Origin: Rickettsiales bacterium
GTDB lineage: Bacteria > Pseudomonadota > Alphaproteobacteria > Rickettsiales > UBA1997
DNA length: 20,334 bases
Direction of reading: 5' to 3'
Assembly: GCA_031289855.1 (NCBI GenBank)
Contig: JAITOR010000060.1
Span: forward strand, 1 to 20,334
A program made the position numbers and the translations under genes. The notes beneath the pieces were generated by a model. It ran no database searches, was not told where the DNA came from, and was given only the letters and a program-made list of their open reading frames with translations. Every line of letters begins with the position of its first letter. The first letter of the stretch is position 1. This document shows, one piece after another, positions 6,519-15,487 of the stretch.

Positions 6519-7037
6519 ATGCAGAATAAAAATAGTTTTTTGGAATTGAAATATTTCAATAATTTTGGAAAAATTTGTGGTTATGCAAGTGTTTTTAACA
6601 TTGAAGATAGTTATAATGACATAATTTTACCTTCCGCTTTTAAAAATACATTATTACAAGATGGAGATATAAAAATGTTGTGGCAACATGATATTACAAA
6701 ACCTATCGGATATTTTGATGTAATTAGAGAGGACGATATCGGTCTTTATATTGAGGGACAAATTTTACTAAACACAATGGAAGGTAAAAATGCTTTTGAG
6801 TTAATTAAAACTAAATCAGTCTCCGGTCTAAGTATAGGATATTTTGCCATTGATTTTTCATATACAAAGGACAATAAAAGAGTTTTAAAAGAAATTGAAT
6901 TGAAGGAAATCAGCATTGTAACTTTTCCTGCGAACAAACATAGCAAAATTACTTACTTTAAAAATGACCACATCATGGAGAAATTGGATAGAATTGAAAG
7001 GATATTTACACCTCAACCTTCACAACAATTCTTTTAA
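6519..7037 (+). CDS. HK97-family phage prohead protease, orphan (GTA-like)
   Basis: A 172-residue protein of the HK97/U35 prohead (maturation) protease family, which cleaves scaffold and capsid protein during head assembly. The signature is clear: GYASVFNIEDSYNDIILPSAF (21-41), the His motif MLWQHDITKPIG (53-64, H57), SVSGLSIGY with the likely catalytic Ser (S102/S105), and KEISIVTFPAN (129-139) with its acidic residue. No capsid, portal or terminase gene lies nearby. In Rickettsiales and other alphaproteobacteria, gene-transfer-agent genes are scattered singly, which would explain the isolation; a prophage relic beside a tRNA is the alternative. It has a good promoter. The last 32 bp overlap the convergent yhcH-like gene, so the C-terminus may have been replaced. 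Confidence 0.88.
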   Translation: MQNKNSFLELKYFNNFGKICGYASVFNIEDSYNDIILPSAFKNTLLQDGDIKMLWQHDITKPIGYFDVIREDDIGLYIEGQILLNTMEGKNAFELIKTKSVSGLSIGYFAIDFSYTKDNKRVLKEIELKEISIVTFPANKHSKITYFKNDHIMEKLDRIERIFTPQPSQQFF

Positions 7038-7467
7038 CTTTTTCCACATTATATGGATTTATGCAAGTTTTGTGCAAATCTTGCGGATAGAATATTGCGA
7101 AATCACCGGCTTTCACCGTGAACCTTGCCACACCATCGGTTTTTGTAGTTTTGAATCGTTCTTTTACTGCGTCGTAAGGAATTTCAATTTCCTCATTACC
7201 GGTTTTAAAAGCAACTTCAATGGTCTCAGCACCCGCAGTAAAGATTTGTAAATCTATATATCGTAAATGCCCTTCGAATGGCTGCTTATATGCTGGAGTT
7301 GTATCATACTCGTATAAAGTTGCAAAGACCTTATCTCCATCCACCACGATTTTTTCACCAACTTTTAACGAATTCAAATCGGTTTTTTGCACCCATTCAA
7401 TGGCTGTTTTAATATTAGAGCTGATATTCTTGTAAATACCAATATTTTTTAGTTCATCAAAAATCAT
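7006..7467 (-). CDS. YhcH/YjgK/YiaL (TabA) family beta-sandwich protein
   Basis: A 153-residue cupin-like protein of the family including E. coli TabA, YiaL and the EbgC beta-galactosidase subunit, thought to act on sugars (anomerase-type roles proposed) and linked to biofilm regulation. Diagnostic segments are GEKIVVDGDKVFATLYEYDT, the metal-site region EGHLRYIDLQIFTAGAETIEV (about 65-85) and FAIFYPQDLHKTCI (about 127-140). It has one of the few clear Shine-Dalgarno sites here (AAGGAG at 7478-7473, minus strand). By hand count its body is about 39% G+C over 7081-7440, well above its neighbours, and codon use looks different, suggesting transfer from another bacterium. It overlaps the prohead protease end by 32 bp, tail to tail. 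Confidence 0.9.
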   Translation of the reverse strand: MIFDELKNIGIYKNISSNIKTAIEWVQKTDLNSLKVGEKIVVDGDKVFATLYEYDTTPAYKQPFEGHLRYIDLQIFTAGAETIEVAFKTGNEEIEIPYDAVKERFKTTKTDGVARFTVKAGDFAIFYPQDLHKTCINPYNVEKVKRIVVKVEV

Positions 7468-7543
7468 AAAAACTCCTTTTTTATTTTGATAATAAAGTTA
7501 AAAATTTATTTTTCAATTCTATTTATGTGGTTAATATTATTTT

Positions 7544-7572
7544 TTGATTATTAGAAATAAACATTGTATCAT
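7544..7572 (+). promoter_or_regulatory. Ferredoxin promoter
   Basis: TTGATT (7544-7549), 17-bp spacer, TATCAT (7567-7572). This leaves a leader of about 20 nt that contains a real Shine-Dalgarno, GGAG (7590-7593), five bases before the ATG. Confidence 0.5.
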
Positions 7573-7598
7573 AAAAATATAATTATATTGGAGATAAA

Positions 7599-7832
7599 AT
7601 GACAAGAGTAGTAGTGACAAAAAATTATACTGATGATTTAAATGATGCGGATAAGTCTTGCCCAGCAGTTGCTTTTAAAAAAGGACCTAACGGCGAAGTA
7701 GTTATTGACCCTAATGCATGCATTGATTGTGGTGTATGCCAATCAATAGCTAAGGAAGGAGCAATTTTGGACGAAAGTGAAGCAAAAGATGAGGATAAAA
7801 AATTTAATGCTGATAATGCATCAAAATGGTAG
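7599..7832 (+). CDS. Single-cluster [4Fe-4S] ferredoxin
   Basis: A 77-residue acidic protein. C41, C44 and C47 lie in ACIDCGVC and a further Cys-Pro lies at C21-P22, giving the four ligands of one cluster in a bacterial-type ferredoxin fold. The second cluster of classical 2[4Fe-4S] ferredoxins is absent: the motif continues QSIAKEG where the next CP would lie. The acidic C-terminal tail (DESEAKDEDKKF) fits an electron carrier that docks on basic partners. A GGAG Shine-Dalgarno supports this start. No redox partner gene lies nearby, so the role cannot be told. A hairpin shared with the end of the next gene follows. Confidence 0.88.
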   Translation: MTRVVVTKNYTDDLNDADKSCPAVAFKKGPNGEVVIDPNACIDCGVCQSIAKEGAILDESEAKDEDKKFNADNASKW

Positions 7833-7847
7833 TCAAGTAATGTTTAT

Positions 7848-7883
7848 AGGAGTGGTGATGGAAATTATTTTTTAACCACTCCT
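7848..7883. other. Hairpin at convergent gene ends
   Basis: AGGAGTGGT (7848-7856) and ACCACTCCT (7875-7883) form a perfect 9-bp stem with an 18-base loop. The arm nearer the epimerase gene lies inside its last codons. Neither side has a proper T run, so it is a weak terminator at best. Confidence 0.5.
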
Positions 7884-8803
7884 CTAAAATATTCGATACT
7901 TTTATCCAAACCCTCATCTAAACTAATCTTTGGTTCCCATCCAAATTTAGTTTTTGCCAATGTAATATCTGGTCGTCGTTGGGAAGGATCGTCACCAGGT
8001 AAATCATTGTATGTGATTTTACCTTGCCATCCGACTTTTGCGATAATTTTTTCCGCCAACTCCTTCATTGTAAATTCACTTGGATTTCCAATATTCATTG
8101 GCCCAGTAAAACCTTTTTCACTATTCATCATTTTAATAATGATTTCAATCAGGTCATCCACATAACAAAAACTTCTCGTTTGATTACCCGTTCCGTATAT
8201 TGTAATATTTTCGCCCCTCAATGCTTGGCATATAAAATTGCTGACAACTCTACCATCATTTGGATTCATATTTTTACCATAGGTATTAAAAATTCTCACA
8301 ATTTTTATATCCACACCCTCTTCCCTATGATAATCAAACATCAAACTTTCCGCACATCGCTTTCCCTCATCATAACATGCACGAATTCCAATGGGATTTA
8401 CATTACCCCTGTAATTTTCCTTTTGCGGATGTTCTAATGGTTCTCCATACACCTCGCTGGTGGAAAATTGCAATATTGTTGCATCGTTTTTTTTTGCCAA
8501 TTCAAGCATATTTATAATTCCAAAAACACAAGTTTTAGTGGTAAAAATCGCCCGTTTACCCTGATAAGCCGGTGGACTGGCGGGACAGGCAGCATTATAA
8601 ATTTGATCTATTTTTTCATCAATTTTTAACGGCTCCATCACATCATGTTCAATGAATTTCAAGTTCAAATGTTTAATATTATCAAAACTTCCCGTATAAT
8701 TATTATCTACGGCAATTATTCTGTTATCGACATCCATTGCTAATTTTTCACATAAATTAGACCCAAGAAAACCAGTGGCACCGGTAATTAAAATTGTTTT
8801 CAT
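7865..8803 (-). CDS. UDP-glucuronate decarboxylase (UDP-xylose synthase)
   Basis: A short-chain dehydrogenase of the extended NAD-dependent epimerase class that converts UDP-glucuronate to UDP-xylose with NAD+, supplying pentoses for surface glycans. It has the NAD motif GATGFLGS (8-15), the hallmark ACPASPPAYQ (72-81), FSTSEVYGEPLEHPQ (113-127), and catalytic Y144 and K148 in CYDEGKR. The segment RGNVNPIGIR is characteristic of UXS rather than GalE or RmlB. At 312 residues it is a normal single-domain bacterial UXS. No UDP-glucose dehydrogenase is visible nearby. It probably feeds the envelope glycan genes further along, which is inference. Start chosen at the ATG beginning MKTILITGATG. Confidence 0.93.
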   Translation of the reverse strand: MKTILITGATGFLGSNLCEKLAMDVDNRIIAVDNNYTGSFDNIKHLNLKFIEHDVMEPLKIDEKIDQIYNAACPASPPAYQGKRAIFTTKTCVFGIINMLELAKKNDATILQFSTSEVYGEPLEHPQKENYRGNVNPIGIRACYDEGKRCAESLMFDYHREEGVDIKIVRIFNTYGKNMNPNDGRVVSNFICQALRGENITIYGTGNQTRSFCYVDDLIEIIIKMMNSEKGFTGPMNIGNPSEFTMKELAEKIIAKVGWQGKITYNDLPGDDPSQRRPDITLAKTKFGWEPKISLDEGLDKSIEYFRGVVKK

Positions 8804-8868
8804 ATTTAAATACTATAATAATCAAAAATAAAAGTAAATATTTATTGCATTTTTCATAAAAAAATAAT

Positions 8869-8897
8869 TTGATTTCTTATAATATATGTAATATAAT
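8869..8897 (+). promoter_or_regulatory. Promoter of 59-codon gene
   Basis: TTGATT (8869-8874), 17-bp spacer, perfect TATAAT (8892-8897). The leader to the ATG at 8926 would be about 22 nt. Confidence 0.5.
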
Positions 8898-8925
8898 TCA
8901 AGTATATTAATTATTATATAAAATT

Positions 8926-9105
8926 ATGACAGACGAAACAATAGAAAGAAGAGTGAAAACAAATGTTGAAGAAGAAGTGGTTGACAAGAATGAGATTGCT
9001 GTTGCTGAAAATGACGAGTTTGGAGATAATATTCCTCCAATGACGGTGGAAGAAAAAATTGACTTAACATTGAAATTTTTAGAAAAAGCAATGGAAGAAA
9101 ATTAA
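8926..9105 (+). CDS. Small acidic protein of unknown function (59 aa)
   Basis: A short open frame in the gap between two convergent or divergent genes, starting MTDETIERRVKTNVEEEVV and ending VEEKIDLTLKFLEKAMEEN. It is strongly acidic and soluble, with a probable C-terminal amphipathic helix (about residues 40-58) after the break NIPPMT. Support for a real gene: a consensus promoter placed about 22 nt upstream; codon use like neighbouring genes; and a stop codon that interlocks with the stop of the convergent porin-like gene (shared bases 9102-9105), filling the gap exactly. No family is recognised; an adaptor or regulator is possible but nothing in the sequence shows it. Confidence 0.6.
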   Translation: MTDETIERRVKTNVEEEVVDKNEIAVAENDEFGDNIPPMTVEEKIDLTLKFLEKAMEEN

Positions 9106-10451
9106 AGTTTTAGATTGAATACTAATCTCATTTTATCCTCTCCATGCTCTTTTGAAATGTTTGATACAAAATAGTATGGGTTGTTAATATGAGAATACGA
9201 AAATGTGATATCTATATTGGCATTTACACTATATATTATGTTAACTATATATAGATTTTGTTTTACATTTTGATCTAAATCACTAATTGTATATGGTTCA
9301 CCATTTAAAGCGTTTTTTCCGTTATAACATCCTCCTCCAACACATTTTTCAGCAAAAGGTGGTGATGCTTGTTCTGAAGCCTCATCCTCATTTGGCATTT
9401 TTTTACTATATAATTTTGCCCTAAAATCATACCTATCAAATTCCTCATAGGCCACTCCAAACTTGAACTTTCCATATGTATAATCAACTCCCAAAAAATA
9501 CCCCTTTTGTTTTATTACACCAAATACATCTTCCTCATCAACAACTCCATAAACATCCTTTCTCATTCCGCTCACAAATAATGTGTATTGACCAAATAAT
9601 CGCAATCCTTGATATTTAAAATCTCCACCCATTGCCGTTATTTCCTTTGTATGTTTACCCTCTTTTGTAGTTTGACTGTAGGTACTACCAATTCTACCCC
9701 TTTCCCATCCTGCAAAAATCTTACCCATCCCATGGTCAAAACTGGCATTTAATGTTATGGTTGGTGTATTGTTAGATTTTAAATTGCCATTTCCTTCATT
9801 TTCCAAATAATATATATGATTTTTTACAGAATTGCCATCACCCCCAGTTACTTCTGCGGTTAAACTAATAAAATTTGTATAAGTAGATGAAAATCCATTG
9901 TAAATGTCTTTTGAAAAAAAATATGACATTGGAGCAAACCAACTATTATCACCCCAAATCATTTCATCATTTGAAAAACTTAAACCATTTATAAATCGCC
10001 CAATTTTTAAAGTTTGCCCCCCCCCCTCATAAGCAATATACAACTCTCTAAACGGCAATTCCTCCCCAATATTATACATTCTATCGCCCATATTTTTATA
10101 CCAATCCACATATTTTGTAGAGCCATCAACCGCTATATAATCACCATTTGGAGTATATTCTTCAGCATAAGGTCTATCATTATGGGGATTAACTCTGCTG
10201 TCTTCATTTTTGAGCGAGTAATATATTGGAGCAAATTCACCCTTAAAAGTCCAATTGTTTTTAAAATCAACATTTATCGCCACAATACCTGATTTACACA
10301 TAAATAATTGTTTTTCATAACCAAATGTAGCATAAAGAGCACGACTATCATAATAACCACATTCAAGGTTTGCATTTACTGAATAATCGTAATCTTTTGC
10401 AAACGCCACAAATGAAAAAAACAAAAAAAATGATATATATTTTTTTAACAT
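9102..10451 (-). CDS. Porin-like outer-membrane protein with poly-G tract
   Basis: A 449-residue protein with signal peptide MLKKYISFFLFFSFVAFA (1-18) followed by a long strand-rich mature region full of aromatic residues and short polar turns (for example YATFGYEKQLFM, RLFGQYTLFVSGM, YFLGVDYTYGKFKFGVAYEEFDRYDF). It ends in RLVFNLKL, so the last residue is Leu rather than the usual Phe. Size fits a 14-18-stranded porin; no named family is recognised. Two cysteines in EKCVGGGCYN could form a surface-loop disulfide. The codons for EGGGQ (about residues 143-147) contain ten consecutive G (10017-10026, C on the plus strand), a probable slippage site. It is the last gene of an operon with psd and glyA (2-bp gap). 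Confidence 0.75.
   Translation of the reverse strand: MLKKYISFFLFFSFVAFAKDYDYSVNANLECGYYDSRALYATFGYEKQLFMCKSGIVAINVDFKNNWTFKGEFAPIYYSLKNEDSRVNPHNDRPYAEEYTPNGDYIAVDGSTKYVDWYKNMGDRMYNIGEELPFRELYIAYEGGGQTLKIGRFINGLSFSNDEMIWGDNSWFAPMSYFFSKDIYNGFSSTYTNFISLTAEVTGGDGNSVKNHIYYLENEGNGNLKSNNTPTITLNASFDHGMGKIFAGWERGRIGSTYSQTTKEGKHTKEITAMGGDFKYQGLRLFGQYTLFVSGMRKDVYGVVDEEDVFGVIKQKGYFLGVDYTYGKFKFGVAYEEFDRYDFRAKLYSKKMPNEDEASEQASPPFAEKCVGGGCYNGKNALNGEPYTISDLDQNVKQNLYIVNIIYSVNANIDITFSYSHINNPYYFVSNISKEHGEDKMRLVFNLKL
10017..10026 (-). repeat. Homopolymeric G10 tract in coding sequence
   Basis: Ten consecutive C on the plus strand, read as GAG GGG GGG GGG CAA in the porin-like gene. G/C runs this long are rare by chance in DNA of this composition. 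One-base slippage would shift the frame about a third of the way into the protein. Ten G leaves the frame ON. Confidence 0.9.
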
Positions 10452-10453
10452 AT

Positions 10454-11707
10454 TTAAAGTTTGTGCCTATCAGTTAATATTTTTACTGCATTCTTTGCCT
10501 TTACAATAAATTCATCCCCATCATTTATTTCCGCCAATTTCCTATTTTTCAAATAAATTACAGCCTCTTTTATAAGTTTTGCCACAATTTTAACATCCTG
10601 CTCCTCAAATCCTCTTGTTGTAATTGCTGGCGTGCCAATTCTTACTCCCGAAGTTTTTGTCTTTGGCTGTGGATCATTTGGAATGGCATTTTTATTTAAA
10701 GTAATATTGATTTTTTCTAATCCATTTGCTAATTTTGACCCAGTCATATCAAAAGGCGTCAAATCCACCAACATTAAATGATTATCCGTGCCACCACTTA
10801 CTATTTTAAAGCCTAAATTTACCAATTCATCGGCAAAAACTTTCGTATTTTTAACCACTCGTTGCATATAATCCCTATAACTTGGTTGCAAAGCCTCTTC
10901 AAAACACACGGCCTTTCCTGCAATTACATGCTCCAATGGACCACCTTGACATCCAGGAAATATAGATTTATCAATTTTTTCAGCAATATTTTCCTTGTTA
11001 GTCATTATGATTGCTCCTCTAGGACCCCTTAAGGTTTTATGAGTTGTTGAAGTTACCACATCCGCACAAATGAACGGAGAAGGATGTATGCCCGTAGCTA
11101 CGAGTCCCGCAATATGTGCTATATCAACCATTACATAAACTTTATTTTTTGTATCTTTCTCATATTTTTTCACTATTCCATCAATTTTTTCAAAATCAAT
11201 TATTCTGGAATAGGCGCTTGCACCAACAATTAAAAGGCTTGGCTTATGTTTATACAATAATTCACCCATTTCGTCATAATTTAAATAACCATCATTCGTA
11301 AGTCCATACTGAACAGAATTAAACCACTTACCACTAATGGTTGGTTTTGCACCATGAGTTAAATGACCACCAGCATCCAAACTCATTCCAAGTATTGTAT
11401 CACCGACATTACAAAGAGCAAAAAGCACAGATAAATTTGCACTTGCCCCAGAATGTGCTTGCACATTTGCATACTTGCAATCAAATAGTTTACAACACTT
11501 GTCAATGGCAATTTGCTCTATCTTATCCACCACATCACAACCATTATAATAGCGATGACCTGGATATCCTTCGGCATATTTATTCGTTAAAATCGAACCC
11601 ACGGCTTTTAAAACATTTGGAGATACAATATTTTCACTGGCTATAAGTTCTATATTATCCTGCTGCCTTTGTTTTTCCTTGTCAATTAAAGCGAAAATTT
11701 TTTCCAT
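10454..11707 (-). CDS. glyA: Serine hydroxymethyltransferase
   Basis: A PLP enzyme interconverting serine and glycine with tetrahydrofolate, the main source of one-carbon units. At 417 residues it is exactly family length. It has the conserved IELIASENIVSPNVLKAVGS (19-38), EGYPGHRYYNGC (46-57), VDIAHIAGLVATG (194-206), the cofactor lysine K224 in TSTTHKTLRGPRG, and the C-terminal TSGVRIGTPAITTRGF. It starts one base after the psd stop and ends two bases before the porin-like start, so all three should be co-transcribed, and no riboswitch-sized leader exists for it. The pairing with psd may reflect serine use in phosphatidylserine synthesis, which is inference. Confidence 0.97.
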   Translation of the reverse strand: MEKIFALIDKEKQRQQDNIELIASENIVSPNVLKAVGSILTNKYAEGYPGHRYYNGCDVVDKIEQIAIDKCCKLFDCKYANVQAHSGASANLSVLFALCNVGDTILGMSLDAGGHLTHGAKPTISGKWFNSVQYGLTNDGYLNYDEMGELLYKHKPSLLIVGASAYSRIIDFEKIDGIVKKYEKDTKNKVYVMVDIAHIAGLVATGIHPSPFICADVVTSTTHKTLRGPRGAIIMTNKENIAEKIDKSIFPGCQGGPLEHVIAGKAVCFEEALQPSYRDYMQRVVKNTKVFADELVNLGFKIVSGGTDNHLMLVDLTPFDMTGSKLANGLEKINITLNKNAIPNDPQPKTKTSGVRIGTPAITTRGFEEQDVKIVAKLIKEAVIYLKNRKLAEINDGDEFIVKAKNAVKILTDRHKL

Positions 11708-11708
11708 A

Positions 11709-12419
11709 TTATTTGATTAAACCAACAACAGTTTCACCACCAATAGTTAATTGTCCCACCTTAACTACAACTTTTATGCTTTTAGGCAAATAAACATCAA
11801 CTCTACTACCAAATTTAATACTTCCAAATCGTTCGCCAGCCTTTACTTTTTGACCTTCTTTCAATTTAAAAACAATTCTCTTTGCCACAAGTCCTGCAAT
11901 TTGCACGAATGCAACTTTAAAACCTTTATCAGCCTGCATTAAAACCAATTGTCGTTCATTGTCGTTATGATATTTATCGTTGGTAATATTCAAAAATTTT
12001 CCCTGCACATATTCAGATTTTATAATGCTTCCATCAATAGGAACTCTTTGCACATGCACATTAAATGTATTCAAAAAAATACTCACCCGTTGATATATTT
12101 CATTGTCCTCTCCCAATTCTTTTGGCAAAGTTACTTCTTCAATTTTATCCACTACCCCATCAGCAGATGCTAAAATCACATCATCAGCATCAGGTTGAAC
12201 CCTTTCTGGGTCTCTGAAAAAATAAATCACAAAAGCAGTTATTAAAGCAGCAAAACAACCCAAACTTGGCAATAACATATACAATAATATTGTTATTATA
12301 CAAGCAATAAATATTATTCCATAACCATCCGGATTCAATGGCACCAATACTCTTTTCAATGCATCCTTCAAATCACTAAGTTTAAAATCATTATTTTCTG
12401 TCATAAAATTATATTTCAT
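11709..12419 (-). CDS. psd: Phosphatidylserine decarboxylase proenzyme (short form)
   Basis: The enzyme decarboxylates phosphatidylserine to phosphatidylethanolamine on the inner membrane. It is made as a proenzyme that self-cleaves to create a pyruvoyl group. The 236-residue product matches the short form common in alphaproteobacteria: KRVLVPLNPDGYGI (22-35), a hydrophobic N-terminal segment (about 36-67), FFRDPER (67-73), FLNTFNVHVQRVP (115-127) and the cleavage region KFGSRVDVYLP (202-212), where S205 would become the pyruvoyl. An upstream TTG (12425) and an internal ATG (12404) are alternative starts; the ATG at 12419 lies just after a TATAAT-like box. It heads the psd-glyA-porin-like operon, divergent from the glycosyltransferase. 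A phosphatidylserine synthase gene is not next to it. Confidence 0.94.
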   Translation of the reverse strand: MKYNFMTENNDFKLSDLKDALKRVLVPLNPDGYGIIFIACIITILLYMLLPSLGCFAALITAFVIYFFRDPERVQPDADDVILASADGVVDKIEEVTLPKELGEDNEIYQRVSIFLNTFNVHVQRVPIDGSIIKSEYVQGKFLNITNDKYHNDNERQLVLMQADKGFKVAFVQIAGLVAKRIVFKLKEGQKVKAGERFGSIKFGSRVDVYLPKSIKVVVKVGQLTIGGETVVGLIK

Positions 12420-12452
12420 TATCAATTGATATTATAATTTTGATAATCAGTA

Positions 12453-14024
<1,572 letters not shown>

Positions 14025-14032
14025 CGAAGTGA

Positions 14033-15352
14033 TTATTTATCATCCCAAATTTTTAAAACACCCACTTCATTCAACCCTAATTTTTTCTTCACTTCTCCAT
14101 ATTCGTTTATATAAGCACTGATGCCAGTGTTGGCAACTCTTATCACCGGCATTTTATTTTCAATGGCCCTAAACTTCGCAATAACCAAGTGTTGATAAGG
14201 TCCACTGGTTTTACCAAACCAAGCATCATTCGTAATATTTACGATAACATCTGGCTTATTTTTTTTATTAATAACGCCGTTTGGAAAAGCAATTTCATAA
14301 CAAATTACAGGACTTATTTTAAGTTTATCAATTTTGAATGTTTTATTGTCATTGCCTCTTATAAAATCTTGAAATCCAAAAATATTGTTTATGAAAGGAA
14401 AAGGCATATATTCTCCAAATGGCACTAATTTAATTTTATCATAGTAATTCATGGTTTTATTGTCTTTAAAAATAAACAAACTATTATACATGTTATAGTG
14501 GTCGTCAGTTCTAATGGCTCCAACAATAAGCACCTTATCCCTTATCCTCTCAAATTCCCCCATCAATTCTGCATTTTTCTTCAATGTATAGGGAAAAGAA
14601 CTTTCAGGCCAAATAACTATATCCGCATCACCCTCACTTAAATCAATCATTGTTTTTATGTTATTAAAAGCCTCTTCCCTATCAAATTTCATTTCCTGCT
14701 TTATATTGGGTTGAACCAATAATATTTTTTGGGGAAATATTATGGTGGTTGCATTATGTAATCTAATTATGCCAAATATTAAAATAAATATTGGAAAAAC
14801 TAAATACAAGGATACATAAAGAAAAAATTGTTTTTTTTGACGCTCCAATACATATAAAAAACAACTTAAAACAACCAATATAAAATCAAAAACATATACA
14901 TTCAAAATACTTGCAATTTGTATCAATGCATCACTGAAAGCCAATGAATATGCTATAAAATTCCAAGGTAAAAATAACCCCCTTAAATATTCAAAAATCA
15001 CATATAAAAATGCAAAAATTACACTCTGTAAAAATTTATTTTCCGTTTTAATTTTTTTCATTATATAAATTACAACAAGCAAATAAATTGCACACACCAT
15101 CGGCACAAAAAATACAACAAATGGGAATAACAAAATGAAAGTTCTGTCCACCAGCAATGAAAAGGAACACCAATAAAATTGTGGCAAAAAATAAGCAGTG
15201 GAAAAAATAATTGCATCCTTATAAGTCATTTTCTGTATATTTTTCAACAAATAATCAAAAGTTATGGGTAGAAAAAATATCAAATACAATGGAGGAAATG
15301 CCAAACCCCCAATAAAACCATAAATAAAAGAAAATTTATATTTTTTAAACAT
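14033..15352 (-). CDS. lnt: Apolipoprotein N-acyltransferase
   Basis: An inner-membrane enzyme that adds the third acyl chain to lipoproteins, needed for Lol-dependent export to the outer membrane. The N-terminal half has several membrane spans (about residues 10-195, with FLPWNFIAYSLA typical of Lnt). A periplasmic nitrilase domain follows with ILLVQPNIKQEMKF (210-223), catalytic E250 (IWPESSFPY), K306 and E314 in YDKIKLVPFGEYMPF, and nucleophile C351 (VICYEIAFPN). At 439 residues it is slightly short compared with about 510 in E. coli. A TTG at 15358 would add two residues, but the ATG at 15352 is preferred. It converges on the glycosyltransferase with an 8-bp gap. Confidence 0.95.
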   Translation of the reverse strand: MFKKYKFSFIYGFIGGLAFPPLYLIFFLPITFDYLLKNIQKMTYKDAIIFSTAYFLPQFYWCSFSLLVDRTFILLFPFVVFFVPMVCAIYLLVVIYIMKKIKTENKFLQSVIFAFLYVIFEYLRGLFLPWNFIAYSLAFSDALIQIASILNVYVFDFILVVLSCFLYVLERQKKQFFLYVSLYLVFPIFILIFGIIRLHNATTIIFPQKILLVQPNIKQEMKFDREEAFNNIKTMIDLSEGDADIVIWPESSFPYTLKKNAELMGEFERIRDKVLIVGAIRTDDHYNMYNSLFIFKDNKTMNYYDKIKLVPFGEYMPFPFINNIFGFQDFIRGNDNKTFKIDKLKISPVICYEIAFPNGVINKKNKPDVIVNITNDAWFGKTSGPYQHLVIAKFRAIENKMPVIRVANTGISAYINEYGEVKKKLGLNEVGVLKIWDDK

Positions 15353-15448
15353 ACTCAATATATATTAGGATATTTTTTAAAAACAAAATATTATAATAAA
15401 AAGCATTTAAGATAATTTTTTATAATATTTTTAGATGTTTAATTATTA

Positions 15449-15476
15449 TTGACTTTTTAAATTTATCTTATATCAT
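15449..15476 (+). promoter_or_regulatory. Promoter of LRR gene
   Basis: TTGACT (15449-15454), 16-bp spacer, TATCAT (15471-15476). The predicted leader before the ATG at 15488 is about 5 nt and no Shine-Dalgarno fits in it. Confidence 0.5.
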
Positions 15477-15487
15477 TAAGTCTTAAT

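Noticed and set aside
6337..7037. Prophage or integrated island at the tRNA
   Set aside because: No integrase, repeat of the tRNA 3' end or other phage gene is in the window; only the single prohead protease gene supports it.
6964..7251. 95-codon plus-strand frame bridging the prohead protease and yhcH genes
   Set aside because: It overlaps both convincing genes in other frames and shows no motif or promoter.
11708..11760. Glycine riboswitch or leader before glyA
   Set aside because: glyA starts one base after the psd stop codon, leaving no leader. No aptamer-like structure was seen.
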